DNA from: Betaproteobacteria bacterium
GTDB lineage: Bacteria; Pseudomonadota; Gammaproteobacteria; Burkholderiales; Usitatibacteraceae
Direction of reading: 5' to 3'
Assembly: GCA_016720925.1 (NCBI GenBank)
Contig: JADKJR010000003.1
Location: 1-64,000 of the forward strand
Length of the DNA stretch: 64,000 nt
The translations under genes and the position numbers were made by a program. The notes beneath the pieces are model-generated. The model searched no databases, was not told the DNA's origin, and saw only the letters and a program-made list of their open reading frames with translations. Below, in pieces: positions 16,758 through 25,879 of the stretch (position 1 is its first letter; each line of letters opens with the position of its first letter).

Positions 16758-18356
16758 CTAATCCACCCGGAACCGGAAAAAATACGGCACGCTGTTTGGC
16801 GGGAAAACCGCCGTCACATTCTTGCGCATTGCCCACGGGATGATCGATTGATGCAGCGGCACGATGGGAAGATCATTTTTCAGGATCAGCAGGGCATCGC
16901 GGATCAGCGTATCGCGTTTCACAAGGTCGTTTTCGATCTTAGCCTTGTCGACCAGCGCGTCGAATCGGGCGTCGGTGTAGCGGCCATAATTGCCGTCACC
17001 GTCGCCACTGCTATCGGCGCGCGGGGTATGCAGCGTGAACTGCAAACTTGAAATCGCATCCGCCGTCGGCGTGCCCCAGCTCAGCAGGTAAAAGCTGGTG
17101 TCGAGCCGCTGCAATTTGCTGAAATAATTGGTGGTGGGGACGATATTCGGTGTGACCTTGATGCCGATCTGCGCGAGCATCGGCGGAATCGCCTGGCAAA
17201 TGTCGGCGGCGGGCTGGTTGTTGCCGCAATCCAGCGTGATATCGAATCCGTTCGGGTAACCGGCATCGGCCAGCAGCGCCTTGGCTTTCTCGCGATCCAG
17301 TGACAAGCGGACATCAGCGTCCTTCGAATAGCCTTGCTCGGTCGAGGTGACGAGGGAACCGATCGGCAAAGAGAGTTTGCGCATCACCTTGACACGGATT
17401 GCCTCGACGTCGATAGCGTGAGCAATGGCACGGCGGACGCGTACATCCTTGAACGGGTTTTTCTTCTTCACGCTTGAGTACAACAGCTCGTCGCGATGGA
17501 CATCGAACACCAGGTACTGCACGCGCTGCTCGGGACTTTCGACGACCTTCACGTCGGCCCCGGATTTGAGACGGGCGATATCCTGCGGGGGCGGGTCGTT
17601 CACAAAATCCACTTCGCCGGAAAGTAGTGCGGCGGCGCGCGTGGCGTTCGATTTTATCGGCAGCAGGATCACTTCGGTGACGTTGCCTCTTTCCGGGCTG
17701 GCATTATTCCACCAGTGCGGGTTGGCGACCAGCACGGTGCGAACATCGGTCTGGCGCTCCTTGATCATGAACGGCCCGGTGCCATTGGCATTGCGAGAGG
17801 AAAAAGTGTCTTCCTTGTCGCGATAATTCTGCGGGTAGCGCGAATTGTTCTTGATAGCCCACGCCTTGTTCATGATGCGGAAGCTGAACAGGTGATTCAG
17901 CAATACCGGATTCGATTCCTTCATGATCAGGTCGACCGTGAGTGCATCGATCTTTTTTGCCAGCGCGACACCCTGCACAGTGGATTTCATTTGCGAATTC
18001 GGCGACAGTACCCGCTCCAGCGAGAACACCACGTCATCAGCCGCAAATGGTGAGCCATCGTGAAATTTCACGTTCGGCCGCAACTTGAATCTCCAAGTCA
18101 GGGCATCACGCTGCGACCACGATTCCGCGAGCCAGGGGACGAGCTTGAAATCCTTGTCGCGACCGACCAGCGGCTCGTAAACATTGGACAGGAAGCGGGT
18201 GGTAACGGCGAGGCTGGCAGAATGCGGATCGAGTGTTTGTGGCTCGTCCTGGGTGGCATAACGCAGGGTCTTGGCGTTTACGCAGATGGTAATACTTGCG
18301 ACAACCAGGAATGCCGAGACACACGCGGCACGTCGGAAAATGGTGGGCTTGGACAT
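16758..18356 (-). CDS. Periplasmic solute-binding protein of a peptide/nickel-type ABC importer (family 5)
   Basis: About 532 residues with an N-terminal signal peptide (FLVVASITICVNA). Family 5 features include RYATQDEPQTLDPH, YEPLVGRD, LTWRFKLRPNVKFHDGSPFAADDVVFSLERV, and DVRVRRAIAHAIDVEAI. These proteins bind oligopeptides, dipeptides or related solutes and deliver them to an inner-membrane ABC transporter. No permease or ATPase genes are adjacent, so it is an orphan binding protein. I chose ATG 18356 because the signal peptide starts there; the ribosome binding site is weak. Confidence 0.9.
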   Translation of the reverse strand: MSKPTIFRRAACVSAFLVVASITICVNAKTLRYATQDEPQTLDPHSASLAVTTRFLSNVYEPLVGRDKDFKLVPWLAESWSQRDALTWRFKLRPNVKFHDGSPFAADDVVFSLERVLSPNSQMKSTVQGVALAKKIDALTVDLIMKESNPVLLNHLFSFRIMNKAWAIKNNSRYPQNYRDKEDTFSSRNANGTGPFMIKERQTDVRTVLVANPHWWNNASPERGNVTEVILLPIKSNATRAAALLSGEVDFVNDPPPQDIARLKSGADVKVVESPEQRVQYLVFDVHRDELLYSSVKKKNPFKDVRVRRAIAHAIDVEAIRVKVMRKLSLPIGSLVTSTEQGYSKDADVRLSLDREKAKALLADAGYPNGFDITLDCGNNQPAADICQAIPPMLAQIGIKVTPNIVPTTNYFSKLQRLDTSFYLLSWGTPTADAISSLQFTLHTPRADSSGDGDGNYGRYTDARFDALVDKAKIENDLVKRDTLIRDALLILKNDLPIVPLHQSIIPWAMRKNVTAVFPPNSVPYFFRFRVD

Positions 18357-18420
18357 TTGGGAGTCGACCGGGTTAAGCGATTGCCCCGATGGTAACGCAC
18401 GCCCGGTTTGCCAAGGACGG

Positions 18421-18741
18421 TTATTCACATCGGCAGACGGGCTGCTTGGCACATACGGGCGGCGCGTTGGCTCCAGTGACGGGCTCGGCATCTTTGCCTT
18501 GATTGCACGTGGCTTGCCGGTTTGACGGACAAGTCACCGAGCATCCTTCACACGCACGGGTGCTTTGCGCGAAACAGGTTTCGCCTCGATACACAGCTGG
18601 CGGCGGCGCTGGCCCTCGAACGGGTGTGACATGAAGTGGCGCGCCAGAATCGGTGCCCGATCCGCGCGCTGGCAATTCTGGAACGCTTTGACAGGCAGCG
18701 AGAACAAGACAAATCGCGGATATGAATAGTGGGGTCTTCAT
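18421..18741 (-). CDS. Cysteine-rich putative lipoprotein
   Basis: About 106 residues from ATG 18741. The N-terminus is a type II signal peptide with lipobox LVLAAC, so it is probably lipid-anchored in the envelope. The mature part is Pro/Gly-rich, then cysteine-rich (CFAQSTRACEGCSVTC, and a CAKQPVCRCE tail), with about nine cysteines that could form disulphides. I do not recognise a family. It sits just upstream of the solute-binding gene on the same strand, which could make them co-transcribed. Confidence 0.6.
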   Translation of the reverse strand: MKTPLFISAICLVLAACQSVPELPARGSGTDSGAPLHVTPVRGPAPPPAVYRGETCFAQSTRACEGCSVTCPSNRQATCNQGKDAEPVTGANAPPVCAKQPVCRCE

Positions 18742-18790
18742 TTTGAAAGGGGTTTCGGGTCGGCGTATTCCCGATCGCATTATTGCCTAT

Positions 18791-18858
18791 ACTCTAGCGC
18801 CGGCGCGGCTCGCCAGGCATTTTCGCTCCGAACGCGTCGCCAAATGGCGTTCTGCACT
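18791..18858 (+). repeat. AGCACTGG repeat family, copy 3
   Basis: A diverged copy: ACTCTAGCGCCGGCGCGGC, then CAGGCATTTTCGC, GAACGCGTCGCCAAATGGC and TCTGCAC. It aligns with copy 2 over most of its length. It lies between the lipoprotein gene and the 3' end of cysK. Confidence 0.5.
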
Positions 18859-18882
18859 CGTTGACCAAGGCGACCGGTTGAA

Positions 18883-19800
18883 TCACACCGGCAAAAACCC
18901 TTCGATGGACAAATAGCGCTCACCCGTATCGTAATTGAATCCCAGCACCGTCGCACCGGCGGGAATCTCGGGGAGTTTTTGCGCGATGGCGGCCAGTGTC
19001 GCGCCTGAGGAAATGCCCACCAGCGTGCCCTCTTCGCGCGCGGCGCGGCGCGCCATCTCGCGCGCGGGTTCCGCATCCACCTGAATGACACCGTCGAGCA
19101 AGGACGTGTCGAGATTTTTCGGAATAAAACCGGCGCCAATACCCTGAATCGGATGCGGCGAGGGTTGCCCGCCGGATATCACGGGAGAGGCGGTCGGTTC
19201 CACTGCGTACACCTTTAGCTTCGGCCACTTCGCCTTCAGTACCCTTGCGCAGCCGGTGATATGGCCGCCGGTACCGACGCCGGTGATCAACACGTCCACA
19301 CCCGCCGAAAAATCAGCGATGATTTCCTGCGCGGTGGTACGGGCATGCACTTCAATATTGGCGGGATTCTCAAACTGCTGGGGAATCCACGCACCCGGCG
19401 TGGCCGCCGCGAGTTCCTGCGCGCGGGCGATTGCGCCCTTCATGCCTTTTTCGCGCGGCGTCAGTTCGAAGCTGGCGCCGTATGCCAGCATCAGCCGGCG
19501 GCGCTCAATGGACATGCTGTCAGGCATCACCAGCACGAGTTTGTATCCCTTAACGGCCGCCACCATGGCTAGCCCGATGCCGGTGTTCCCCGATGTCGGC
19601 TCGATGATGACACCTCCCGATTTGAGCACGCCGGATTTTTCGGCGTCCTCGATCATCGCGAGCGCAATGCGATCCTTGATCGATCCGCCCGGATTGCCGC
19701 GCTCGGATTTGATCCAGACCTGATGGGTGTTGCCAAACAGGCGGTTAATGCGAATGTGCGGCGTGTCGCCGATCGTGTCGAGGATGGATTGAGCTTTCAT
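18883..19800 (-). CDS. cysK: Cysteine synthase (O-acetylserine sulfhydrylase)
   Basis: A 305-residue PLP enzyme that makes L-cysteine from O-acetylserine and sulphide. The PLP lysine is Lys42 in NPGGSIKDR. TSGNTGIGLAMVAAVKGY is the substrate/phosphate loop, and GVGTGGHITGCARVLK binds the PLP phosphate. The VGISSGATLAAIAQKL motif completes the site. ATG 19800 follows a strong GGAGG. The gene is divergent from tex. The CysK/CysM subclass cannot be fixed from motifs alone. Confidence 0.93.
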   Translation of the reverse strand: MKAQSILDTIGDTPHIRINRLFGNTHQVWIKSERGNPGGSIKDRIALAMIEDAEKSGVLKSGGVIIEPTSGNTGIGLAMVAAVKGYKLVLVMPDSMSIERRRLMLAYGASFELTPREKGMKGAIARAQELAAATPGAWIPQQFENPANIEVHARTTAQEIIADFSAGVDVLITGVGTGGHITGCARVLKAKWPKLKVYAVEPTASPVISGGQPSPHPIQGIGAGFIPKNLDTSLLDGVIQVDAEPAREMARRAAREEGTLVGISSGATLAAIAQKLPEIPAGATVLGFNYDTGERYLSIEGFLPV

Positions 19801-19959
19801 GCGGACCTCCGGAAACATCAGTTGGGAACTAAGCAGTCTGACGGAATTCGTTCGAGCGCGCAAAGTACGAATTGGCATGTTGTATGCGTTAGCGTTATGC
19901 ACTGGCCTGGCGCATTGGCGTAGAATTCGCCCTTCATTTTCAATCTGACTTGGTATCGC

Positions 19960-22326
19960 ATGCTGCCTTCGATTCAATCCCGCCTTGCTACTGAACTTTC
20001 CGCGAAACCACAGCAGGTGGCTGCGGCGATCGCCCTCCTGGACGAAGGCGCGACGGTGCCGTTCATTGCCCGCTATCGCAAGGAAGCCACCGGCGGCCTC
20101 GACGACATTCAACTGCGCTTGCTGGAAGACCGGCTGCGTTATTTGCGTGAACTGGAAGAGCGGCGCGTAGCGATACTGGAGAGCATCGAATCGCAGGGCA
20201 AACTTACCGATGAATTGAAGACGCGCATCAGCGCCGCGGAAGACAAGACCACGCTGGAAGACTTGTATCTGCCGTACAAACCGAAGCGTCGCACTAAGGC
20301 GATGATTGCCCGGGAAGCGGGGCTTGAGCCGCTGGCAGATGCGCTGCTCGCCAATCCAATGCTGGTGCCGGAAGACGAGGCGCAAAAGTATCTGCGCGCG
20401 GAGCCAGTCAAGCCGGATGAGAAAGATACGGTCGTGCCGGATGTCAAAACCGCACTGGAAGGTGCGAAACAAATCCTGATGGAACGCTTTGCCGAGGACG
20501 CGGGCTTGCTGGCACGCGTGCGCGATTACTTGTCAGTGCACAGCGTGGTGGAATCGGGCGTGATTGAAGGACAGCAGGAAGCGGGCGCCAAGTTCGCGGA
20601 CTATTTCAATTACAGCGAAACCTGGAAGACGATTCCCTCGCATCGCGCGCTGGCGATCTTCCGTGGCCGCAACGAAGGCTTCCTGACCTCGAAGCTGATA
20701 CTGGATTCGGAAGCGGGCGAAGAAAAGCCCACCTGGAGTTCACCGTTCAACGCCTGCGAAGACATGATCGCCGGTCACGGCAAGATCATCAACAAGAACC
20801 GCCCGGCCGACAAATGGCTGACGGAAGTCGTGCGCTGGACCTGGCGCATCAAGATTTCGCTGCACATGGAAACCGAATTGATGGGCAGCCTGCGCGAGAA
20901 AGCAGAGCGCGACGCGATCCATGTCTTCGCAAGCAACCTGAAAGACCTGCTACTGGCCGCGCCCGCCGGGCCGCGCGCCACAATGGGCATCGACCCGGGC
21001 ATTCGCACTGGTTGCAAGATCGCGGTAGTGGATCACACCGGGCAAGTGCTGGAGACCGCGACCGTGTACCCGCACGAGCCGCGCCGCGATTGGGATGGCA
21101 CCTTGCACACGCTGACAGCGCTGGCGAAAAAGCATCATGTCGATCTGATTTCGATCGGCAACGGGACTGCCTCTCGCGAGACCGACAAACTGGCGGCGGA
21201 CCTCATCAAGCTTCTGCCGGAACAGAAGATGACCAAGATTGTGGTCTCGGAAGCCGGTGCCTCGGTGTATTCAGCGTCCGAGTTTGCGTCGAAGGAATTG
21301 CCGGACATGGATGTATCGTTGCGCGGCGCGGTATCGATTGCGCGGCGATTGCAGGATCCACTCGCGGAATTGGTGAAGATCGACCCGAAATCGATCGGCG
21401 TCGGCCAATACCAGCACGACGTCAACCAATCGCAGCTGGCGCGCTCGCTGGAGGCGGTGGTGGAAGATTGCGTGAACGCCGTGGGCGTGGACGTCAATAC
21501 CGCGTCCGCCGCGTTGCTGGCGCGGGTATCGGGACTCAGCAGTTCAGTGGCCGCGAATATCGTCGCACATCGCAATGCCCACGGCGCATTCAAATCGCGC
21601 GCAGCACTGAAAACGGTGCCGCGTCTGGGTGACAAGGCCTTCGAGCAGGCGGCGGGATTCCTGCGCATCCGCGACGGCGACAATCCGCTCGATGCCTCAT
21701 CGGTTCATCCGGAAGCCTATCCCCTGGTCGAAAAAATCCTCGCCGACATTCGGAAAGACGTGAAGGCGGTGATGGGCGACGGCAAGCTGCTGAAATCGCT
21801 CCACGCTGAGAAATACGCTGATGATCGCTTCGGTCTGCCAACTGTGGCCGATATCCTGAAAGAGCTGGAAAAACCCGGTCGCGATCCCCGCCCCGAATTC
21901 AAGACGGCGACGTTTCAGGACGGCGTGGAACAACTGCGCGACCTGCAGCCCGGGATGATCCTTGAGGGCGTGATTACCAATGTCGCTGCGTTCGGCGCGT
22001 TCGTGGATATCGGCGTGCATCAGGATGGGCTGGTGCATATCTCCGCGCTCGCCGAGAAATACGTGAAAGACCCGCGCGATGTGGTGAAGGCGGGCGACGT
22101 GGTCAAGGTGAAGGTGATGGAAGTTGATGAGAAGCGCAAGCGGATTGCGCTAACCATGCGGCTGAACGATACCGCGGCGCCGAGGGAAAGAGGGACAAAC
22201 TCAAGCACGGGTGCGGATTCCAGGGCGAAAACGGCTGGAAACCCGCGTCAAATGGCGACCTCGACCTCGGCACCGACGGGCGGGACGATGGCAGCGGCGT
22301 TTGCGAAGTTGAAAGAGCGTGCCTGA
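19960..22326 (+). CDS. tex: Tex RNA-binding transcription accessory protein
   Basis: A 788-residue Tex/YhgF protein. The N-terminal region has LDEGATVPFIARYRKEATGGLDDI and TLEDLYLPYKPKRRTKA. A YqgF-like RNase H fold starts near MGIDPGIRTGCKIAVVD, then comes a helix-hairpin-helix (LARVSGLSSSVAANIV), and an S1 RNA-binding domain (ILEGVITNVAAFGAFVDIGV to KRKRIALTMRL). Tex is linked to transcription and tolerance of stress or toxins. After the S1 domain the last 50 residues are low-complexity Ser/Thr/Gly/Ala. That tail is encoded by a dispersed repeat copy at 22195-22257 and so is probably an acquired extension. Confidence 0.95.
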   Translation: MLPSIQSRLATELSAKPQQVAAAIALLDEGATVPFIARYRKEATGGLDDIQLRLLEDRLRYLRELEERRVAILESIESQGKLTDELKTRISAAEDKTTLEDLYLPYKPKRRTKAMIAREAGLEPLADALLANPMLVPEDEAQKYLRAEPVKPDEKDTVVPDVKTALEGAKQILMERFAEDAGLLARVRDYLSVHSVVESGVIEGQQEAGAKFADYFNYSETWKTIPSHRALAIFRGRNEGFLTSKLILDSEAGEEKPTWSSPFNACEDMIAGHGKIINKNRPADKWLTEVVRWTWRIKISLHMETELMGSLREKAERDAIHVFASNLKDLLLAAPAGPRATMGIDPGIRTGCKIAVVDHTGQVLETATVYPHEPRRDWDGTLHTLTALAKKHHVDLISIGNGTASRETDKLAADLIKLLPEQKMTKIVVSEAGASVYSASEFASKELPDMDVSLRGAVSIARRLQDPLAELVKIDPKSIGVGQYQHDVNQSQLARSLEAVVEDCVNAVGVDVNTASAALLARVSGLSSSVAANIVAHRNAHGAFKSRAALKTVPRLGDKAFEQAAGFLRIRDGDNPLDASSVHPEAYPLVEKILADIRKDVKAVMGDGKLLKSLHAEKYADDRFGLPTVADILKELEKPGRDPRPEFKTATFQDGVEQLRDLQPGMILEGVITNVAAFGAFVDIGVHQDGLVHISALAEKYVKDPRDVVKAGDVVKVKVMEVDEKRKRIALTMRLNDTAAPRERGTNSSTGADSRAKTAGNPRQMATSTSAPTGGTMAAAFAKLKERA
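22195..22257 (+). repeat. AGCACTGG repeat family, copy 4, inside tex
   Basis: This copy reads ACAAACTCAAGCACGGGTG, ATTCCAGGGCGAAAAC and CCGCGTCAAATGGCGACC. It lies inside the coding sequence of tex after the S1 domain and is translated as NSSTGADSRAKTAGNPRQMA. The flanking tail is also low complexity. Confidence 0.65.
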
Positions 22327-22360
22327 GGCGCCGATGTGGTGTGTCGATACCTTGTACTAA

Positions 22361-23146
22361 TCAAAACTCCTTGACCACGTACTGCTGCCGCCTGCTCACC
22401 GGCAATTTTTCCGGCACACCGCGAATCACCGCCACCCAGTGCACGCCACCCGGGCTATTACCACCGTCGCTGTCATCGTCATCGCCACCGCCACCGCCGG
22501 CAACCTTTTCAAACCCTGTCACTGCGGAGGTGGTCACCAGCGTATTGCGATGCAAGCGCGTGAACATCCCGGGAAATTCCTCCTCCAGCCGCGTCAGCGA
22601 TTCTTCCAGCAGATATTCCTTCTGCGCGGTGCGCACGGTCACGTATTTCAGTTCCGCCTTCAGATAAAGAATGTCGTCTATCGGCACCAGCACGATTCGA
22701 CCGCGTTCATGAATCGACAAATGCTTGCGCCGGGATTGCGCGGCCTCGGCGACGGCATCCGCCAGCGCGGGCCGAATGGCGACCGCCTTGGTCAGCGCCA
22801 TCAGCAGCCGTTCCTGGCGGATCGGCTTTAACAGGTAGTCAATGGCATTGAGTTCGAAGGCCTTCACCGCGTATTCGTCGTAGGCGGTGGTGAAGATCAG
22901 CTTGGGTGGCGTGTCGAGTTTGGCGACGTGCCGCGCGACCTCCAGCCCGTCCATGGCCGGCATGCGGATATCGGTCAATACAATTTCTATGCCACCCCGG
23001 TTGATGATGTCGATGGCTTCCACGCCGTTCGCGGCTTCATCGGCGATCACCAATGGGAACTGTTCTCGGCAATCATCGAGCAGATCCCGCAGGCGGCGTC
23101 GCGCGGGCGCCTCGTCATCGACAATCAGGATTCGGGCGGCTGGCAT
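22361..23146 (-). CDS. algR: AlgR/LytR-type response regulator
   Basis: A 261-residue regulator. The receiver domain has Asp10-Asp11 and the phospho-acceptor Asp59 in VLTDIRMPAMDG, with Lys in DYLLKPIR. The C-terminal LytTR DNA-binding domain starts near HLSIHERGRIVLVPIDDILY and includes FTRLHRNTLV. Residues 217-234 are an unusual Gly/Asp-rich insertion (GGGGGDDDDSDGG) in a loop before the last strands. It is encoded with the AlgZ-type kinase, which ends three bases before this start, as a two-component operon. The target genes are unknown; the symbol is by family resemblance. Confidence 0.85.
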   Translation of the reverse strand: MPAARILIVDDEAPARRRLRDLLDDCREQFPLVIADEAANGVEAIDIINRGGIEIVLTDIRMPAMDGLEVARHVAKLDTPPKLIFTTAYDEYAVKAFELNAIDYLLKPIRQERLLMALTKAVAIRPALADAVAEAAQSRRKHLSIHERGRIVLVPIDDILYLKAELKYVTVRTAQKEYLLEESLTRLEEEFPGMFTRLHRNTLVTTSAVTGFEKVAGGGGGDDDDSDGGNSPGGVHWVAVIRGVPEKLPVSRRQQYVVKEF

Positions 23147-23149
23147 TTG

Positions 23150-24205
23150 CTAATCCTCCAGTTTTTCCACGGGCATGACGATGGTGACCACGTACTTGTC
23201 CTTGATCACGTCGGCTTTCAGGCTGGCTTCGGCATCGAAGTGCAATTGCAGGCGTTCGCGGATGTTATTGATCGCCATGCGATTGCCGGTAACGTGGGTG
23301 GAACCGCTGGCGTATGGATTGGTGAGGCGGATGAGAAATTGTTTGCCCGTGCGCTCAATATCGATGACGACTTCACCGATGCCTTCAAGTGGCTCAATGC
23401 CGTGATAAACGGCGTTTTCCACCAGTGGTTGCAGAATCAGCGGTGGCACCATCGCGCCCTTGGGCAGGTCGTCGATGTGCCAGGTGGCGATCAACCGGTC
23501 GCCCAGACGGATGTGTTCGATCTCGAGATATTTCCGGCACAGCGTGATTTCATCGGCAAGCGGCACCAGTTTACGGTTGTCCGCCATCAGCACGCGGAAC
23601 AGGTCCGACAGGTCTTCGAGCATGCGCTCGGCGCGCTTGGGCTCGGCGCGGATCAGCGACAGCACTGCATTGATGGTATTGAACAGAAAGTGTGGGCGGA
23701 TACGGGCCTGCAGCGCCTGCAACCGTGCCTCCGTCAACGCCGGCGACAGCGAACGCGCGCGCAGATCGAAATACAGCAGCACCACAGCGGTTGCGAAAGC
23801 AAAAAAGAACACGTATTGCCAGAGCGCAATCGGCTGGGAAAACGGCAGCATGGACTCCAGCAAAAACCAGAACCCTCCGCCGATCAAGGCTTCCAGGGCA
23901 AAAATGGCCGCGACGCCGCGCCAGTACGTGAGTTTGTTCAGTGGTTGTCGGAGCGCACAGAATGCCAGCAGCGAGAGAATAATCACCGGCTGCGCGACTG
24001 CCGAAATCATCAGGAATTGCTCCCAGCCGTCACGTCCGTTGCTGCGTACCACCGCGGCGGCAATGCTGAGCAGGTTCACGATAATCAACAAGCGCAACAT
24101 GATGCCGAGATTGCAGAAATTCGGCAGCCGCGCCGCCGGCATCAGGTTTGCGGGCGTGGCGGAAAACCCCGAAGGAGGGCCATTGGAGGGATGCTTTATA
24201 CTCAC
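23150..24205 (-). CDS. algZ: AlgZ/LytS-type membrane sensor histidine kinase
   Basis: A 5-6-TM sensor of the His_kinase (PF06580) family. Membrane segments run from about LGIMLRLLIIVNLLSIAAA to FAFATAVVLLYF. The phospho-acceptor region is QARIRPHFLFNTINAVLSLI, with the PHFLFN motif, and the ATPase domain shows PLILQPLVENAVYHGI and NIRERL. I favour GTG 24205 because GGTGAG precedes it; an ATG at 24247 in frame is an alternative. It lies upstream of algR and is divergent from argH, whose ATG is at 24262. The signal is unknown. Confidence 0.85.
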   Translation of the reverse strand: MSIKHPSNGPPSGFSATPANLMPAARLPNFCNLGIMLRLLIIVNLLSIAAAVVRSNGRDGWEQFLMISAVAQPVIILSLLAFCALRQPLNKLTYWRGVAAIFALEALIGGGFWFLLESMLPFSQPIALWQYVFFFAFATAVVLLYFDLRARSLSPALTEARLQALQARIRPHFLFNTINAVLSLIRAEPKRAERMLEDLSDLFRVLMADNRKLVPLADEITLCRKYLEIEHIRLGDRLIATWHIDDLPKGAMVPPLILQPLVENAVYHGIEPLEGIGEVVIDIERTGKQFLIRLTNPYASGSTHVTGNRMAINNIRERLQLHFDAEASLKADVIKDKYVVTIVMPVEKLED

Positions 24206-24261
24206 TTTGTACTCACCATGGCTCGATTGTGAGCGATAAACCCGCATAAAGACAACGCCAC

Positions 24262-25686
24262 ATGTCAGAAAAAAACGACCCATTATCCGCTGCAATCCAT
24301 TCATCCGGTTCCTCATCCGGGCACTTTTCCGGCCGCTTTTCCGAGCCGGTCAGCGAACTCGTCAAACGTTTCACCGCGTCCGTCACTTTCGACCAGCGCT
24401 TGGCTGCAGTCGACATCCTGGGCTCGCTGGCCCACGCCAAAATGCTCGCGAAACAGGGGGTGATCACGGCGCAAGACCTGTTTGACATCGAGCGCGGGAT
24501 GGCCGCCATTGAGGCCGAGATTCAAGCGGGGAAGTTCGAGTGGCGCGTCGATCTCGAAGACGTGCACATGAATATCGAGTCACGGCTGATCGCGGCCATC
24601 GGTGATGCCGGCAAGCGCCTGCATACCGGTCGCTCCCGCAATGACCAGATCGCCACTGATATTCGCCTGTGGCTGCGCGTCGAGATTGACGGCCTTGTTG
24701 CACTGCTGCGCGCGACGCAACGGGCGCTGGTCGGTTTGGCGGAAAAACATGCTGACACCATCATGCCCGGCTTTACACATCTGCAGGTGGCCCAGCCGGT
24801 GACCTTCGGACATCACCTAATGGCGTACGTGGAAATGCTCGCGCGCGATGAAGCGAGAATGAGCGATTGTCGCAAGCGGGTGAATCGCCTGCCGCTAGGC
24901 GCGGCCGCGCTGGCCGGAACCAGCTACCCGATCGACCGCGAATTCGTGGCCAAGGAATTGGGCTTCGATGGCGTCTGCGAGAACTCGCTGGATGCCGTGT
25001 CCGACCGCGATTTCGCCATCGAATTCGTTTCCGCCGCCGCGCTGGTGATGACGCACCTCTCGCGCTTTTCGGAAGAACTGATCATCTGGATGAGCCAAAG
25101 CGTCGGCTTTATCAACCTGCCAGATCGGTTCTGCTACTCCAGCTCCATCATGCCGCAGAAGAAGAACCCCGACGTGCCGGAACTTATTCGGGGCAAAACC
25201 GGGCGGGTAAATGGACACCTGGTTGCGCTCCTGACGCTTATGAAAGGTCAGCCACTGGCCTACAACAAGGATAACCAGGAAGACAAGGAGCCGTTGTTCG
25301 ATACGGTCGATACCGTGCGAGATTCGCTGACCATCATGGCAGATCTGGCGGCGGCGATCGAGGTCAGGCCGGAGCGGATGCGGGCTGCCGTGCTGCGGGG
25401 TTTCGCCACGGCGACGGATCTCGCGGATTATCTCGTCAAGAAGGGGCTGGCCTTCCGCGATGCACATGAAGTGGTGGCGCGGGCGGTGCGGGATGCCGAG
25501 AAGTTGGGCAAGGATTTGGCAGAGCTTCCCTTGGATACGCTGCGCGGATATTCCGCGCTGGTGAGCGAGGATGTGTATTTGGTGCTGTCGCCCGAAGGGT
25601 CGGTGGCGAGCCGGAATCATGTTGGCGGGACGGCACCGGCGCAGGTGAGGTTGGCGGTGGAGCGGGCAAGGAAGCGGTTGGCATAA
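24262..25686 (+). CDS. argH: Argininosuccinate lyase
   Basis: A 474-residue enzyme that splits argininosuccinate to arginine and fumarate in the last step of arginine synthesis. It has the fumarase/aspartase superfamily motif SSIMPQKKNPDVPELIRGK (with the catalytic Ser loop), HTGRSRNDQIATDIRLWLR and GFTHLQVAQPVTFGHHL. The length fits the family, but the first ~20 residues (Ser/Gly/His-rich) are an extension ahead of the usual SGRFSEPVSELVKRFTASV start. It is divergent from algZ. Confidence 0.96.
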   Translation: MSEKNDPLSAAIHSSGSSSGHFSGRFSEPVSELVKRFTASVTFDQRLAAVDILGSLAHAKMLAKQGVITAQDLFDIERGMAAIEAEIQAGKFEWRVDLEDVHMNIESRLIAAIGDAGKRLHTGRSRNDQIATDIRLWLRVEIDGLVALLRATQRALVGLAEKHADTIMPGFTHLQVAQPVTFGHHLMAYVEMLARDEARMSDCRKRVNRLPLGAAALAGTSYPIDREFVAKELGFDGVCENSLDAVSDRDFAIEFVSAAALVMTHLSRFSEELIIWMSQSVGFINLPDRFCYSSSIMPQKKNPDVPELIRGKTGRVNGHLVALLTLMKGQPLAYNKDNQEDKEPLFDTVDTVRDSLTIMADLAAAIEVRPERMRAAVLRGFATATDLADYLVKKGLAFRDAHEVVARAVRDAEKLGKDLAELPLDTLRGYSALVSEDVYLVLSPEGSVASRNHVGGTAPAQVRLAVERARKRLA

Positions 25687-25879
25687 GCGATTTTTCAGCG
25701 GCGTCGGTTATCGGGTCGCTCTGCCACCTTTCCCAGCGAAGCAGGAAAACCGGGTAGCCGCCCGACTGCGCCCGGCATTCGAACCCAAAAATCTCGCCCG
25801 GCCTGCCAGTTGCAATATCCTGGATTCGCTTCGACTCGGAGCAACGCGCATCTGGGAGACGCCATATACAGATGGCGCG

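Noticed and set aside
22928..24232. Long open reading frame opposite the AlgZ/AlgR genes
   Set aside because: It has no ribosome binding site or domain features and overlaps well-supported histidine kinase and regulator genes; GC-rich antisense frames are common here.
25735..25870. A GGTTCGAATGCC-like string on the minus strand resembling a tRNA T-loop
   Set aside because: No matching acceptor stem, anticodon arm or D-arm can be folded around it.
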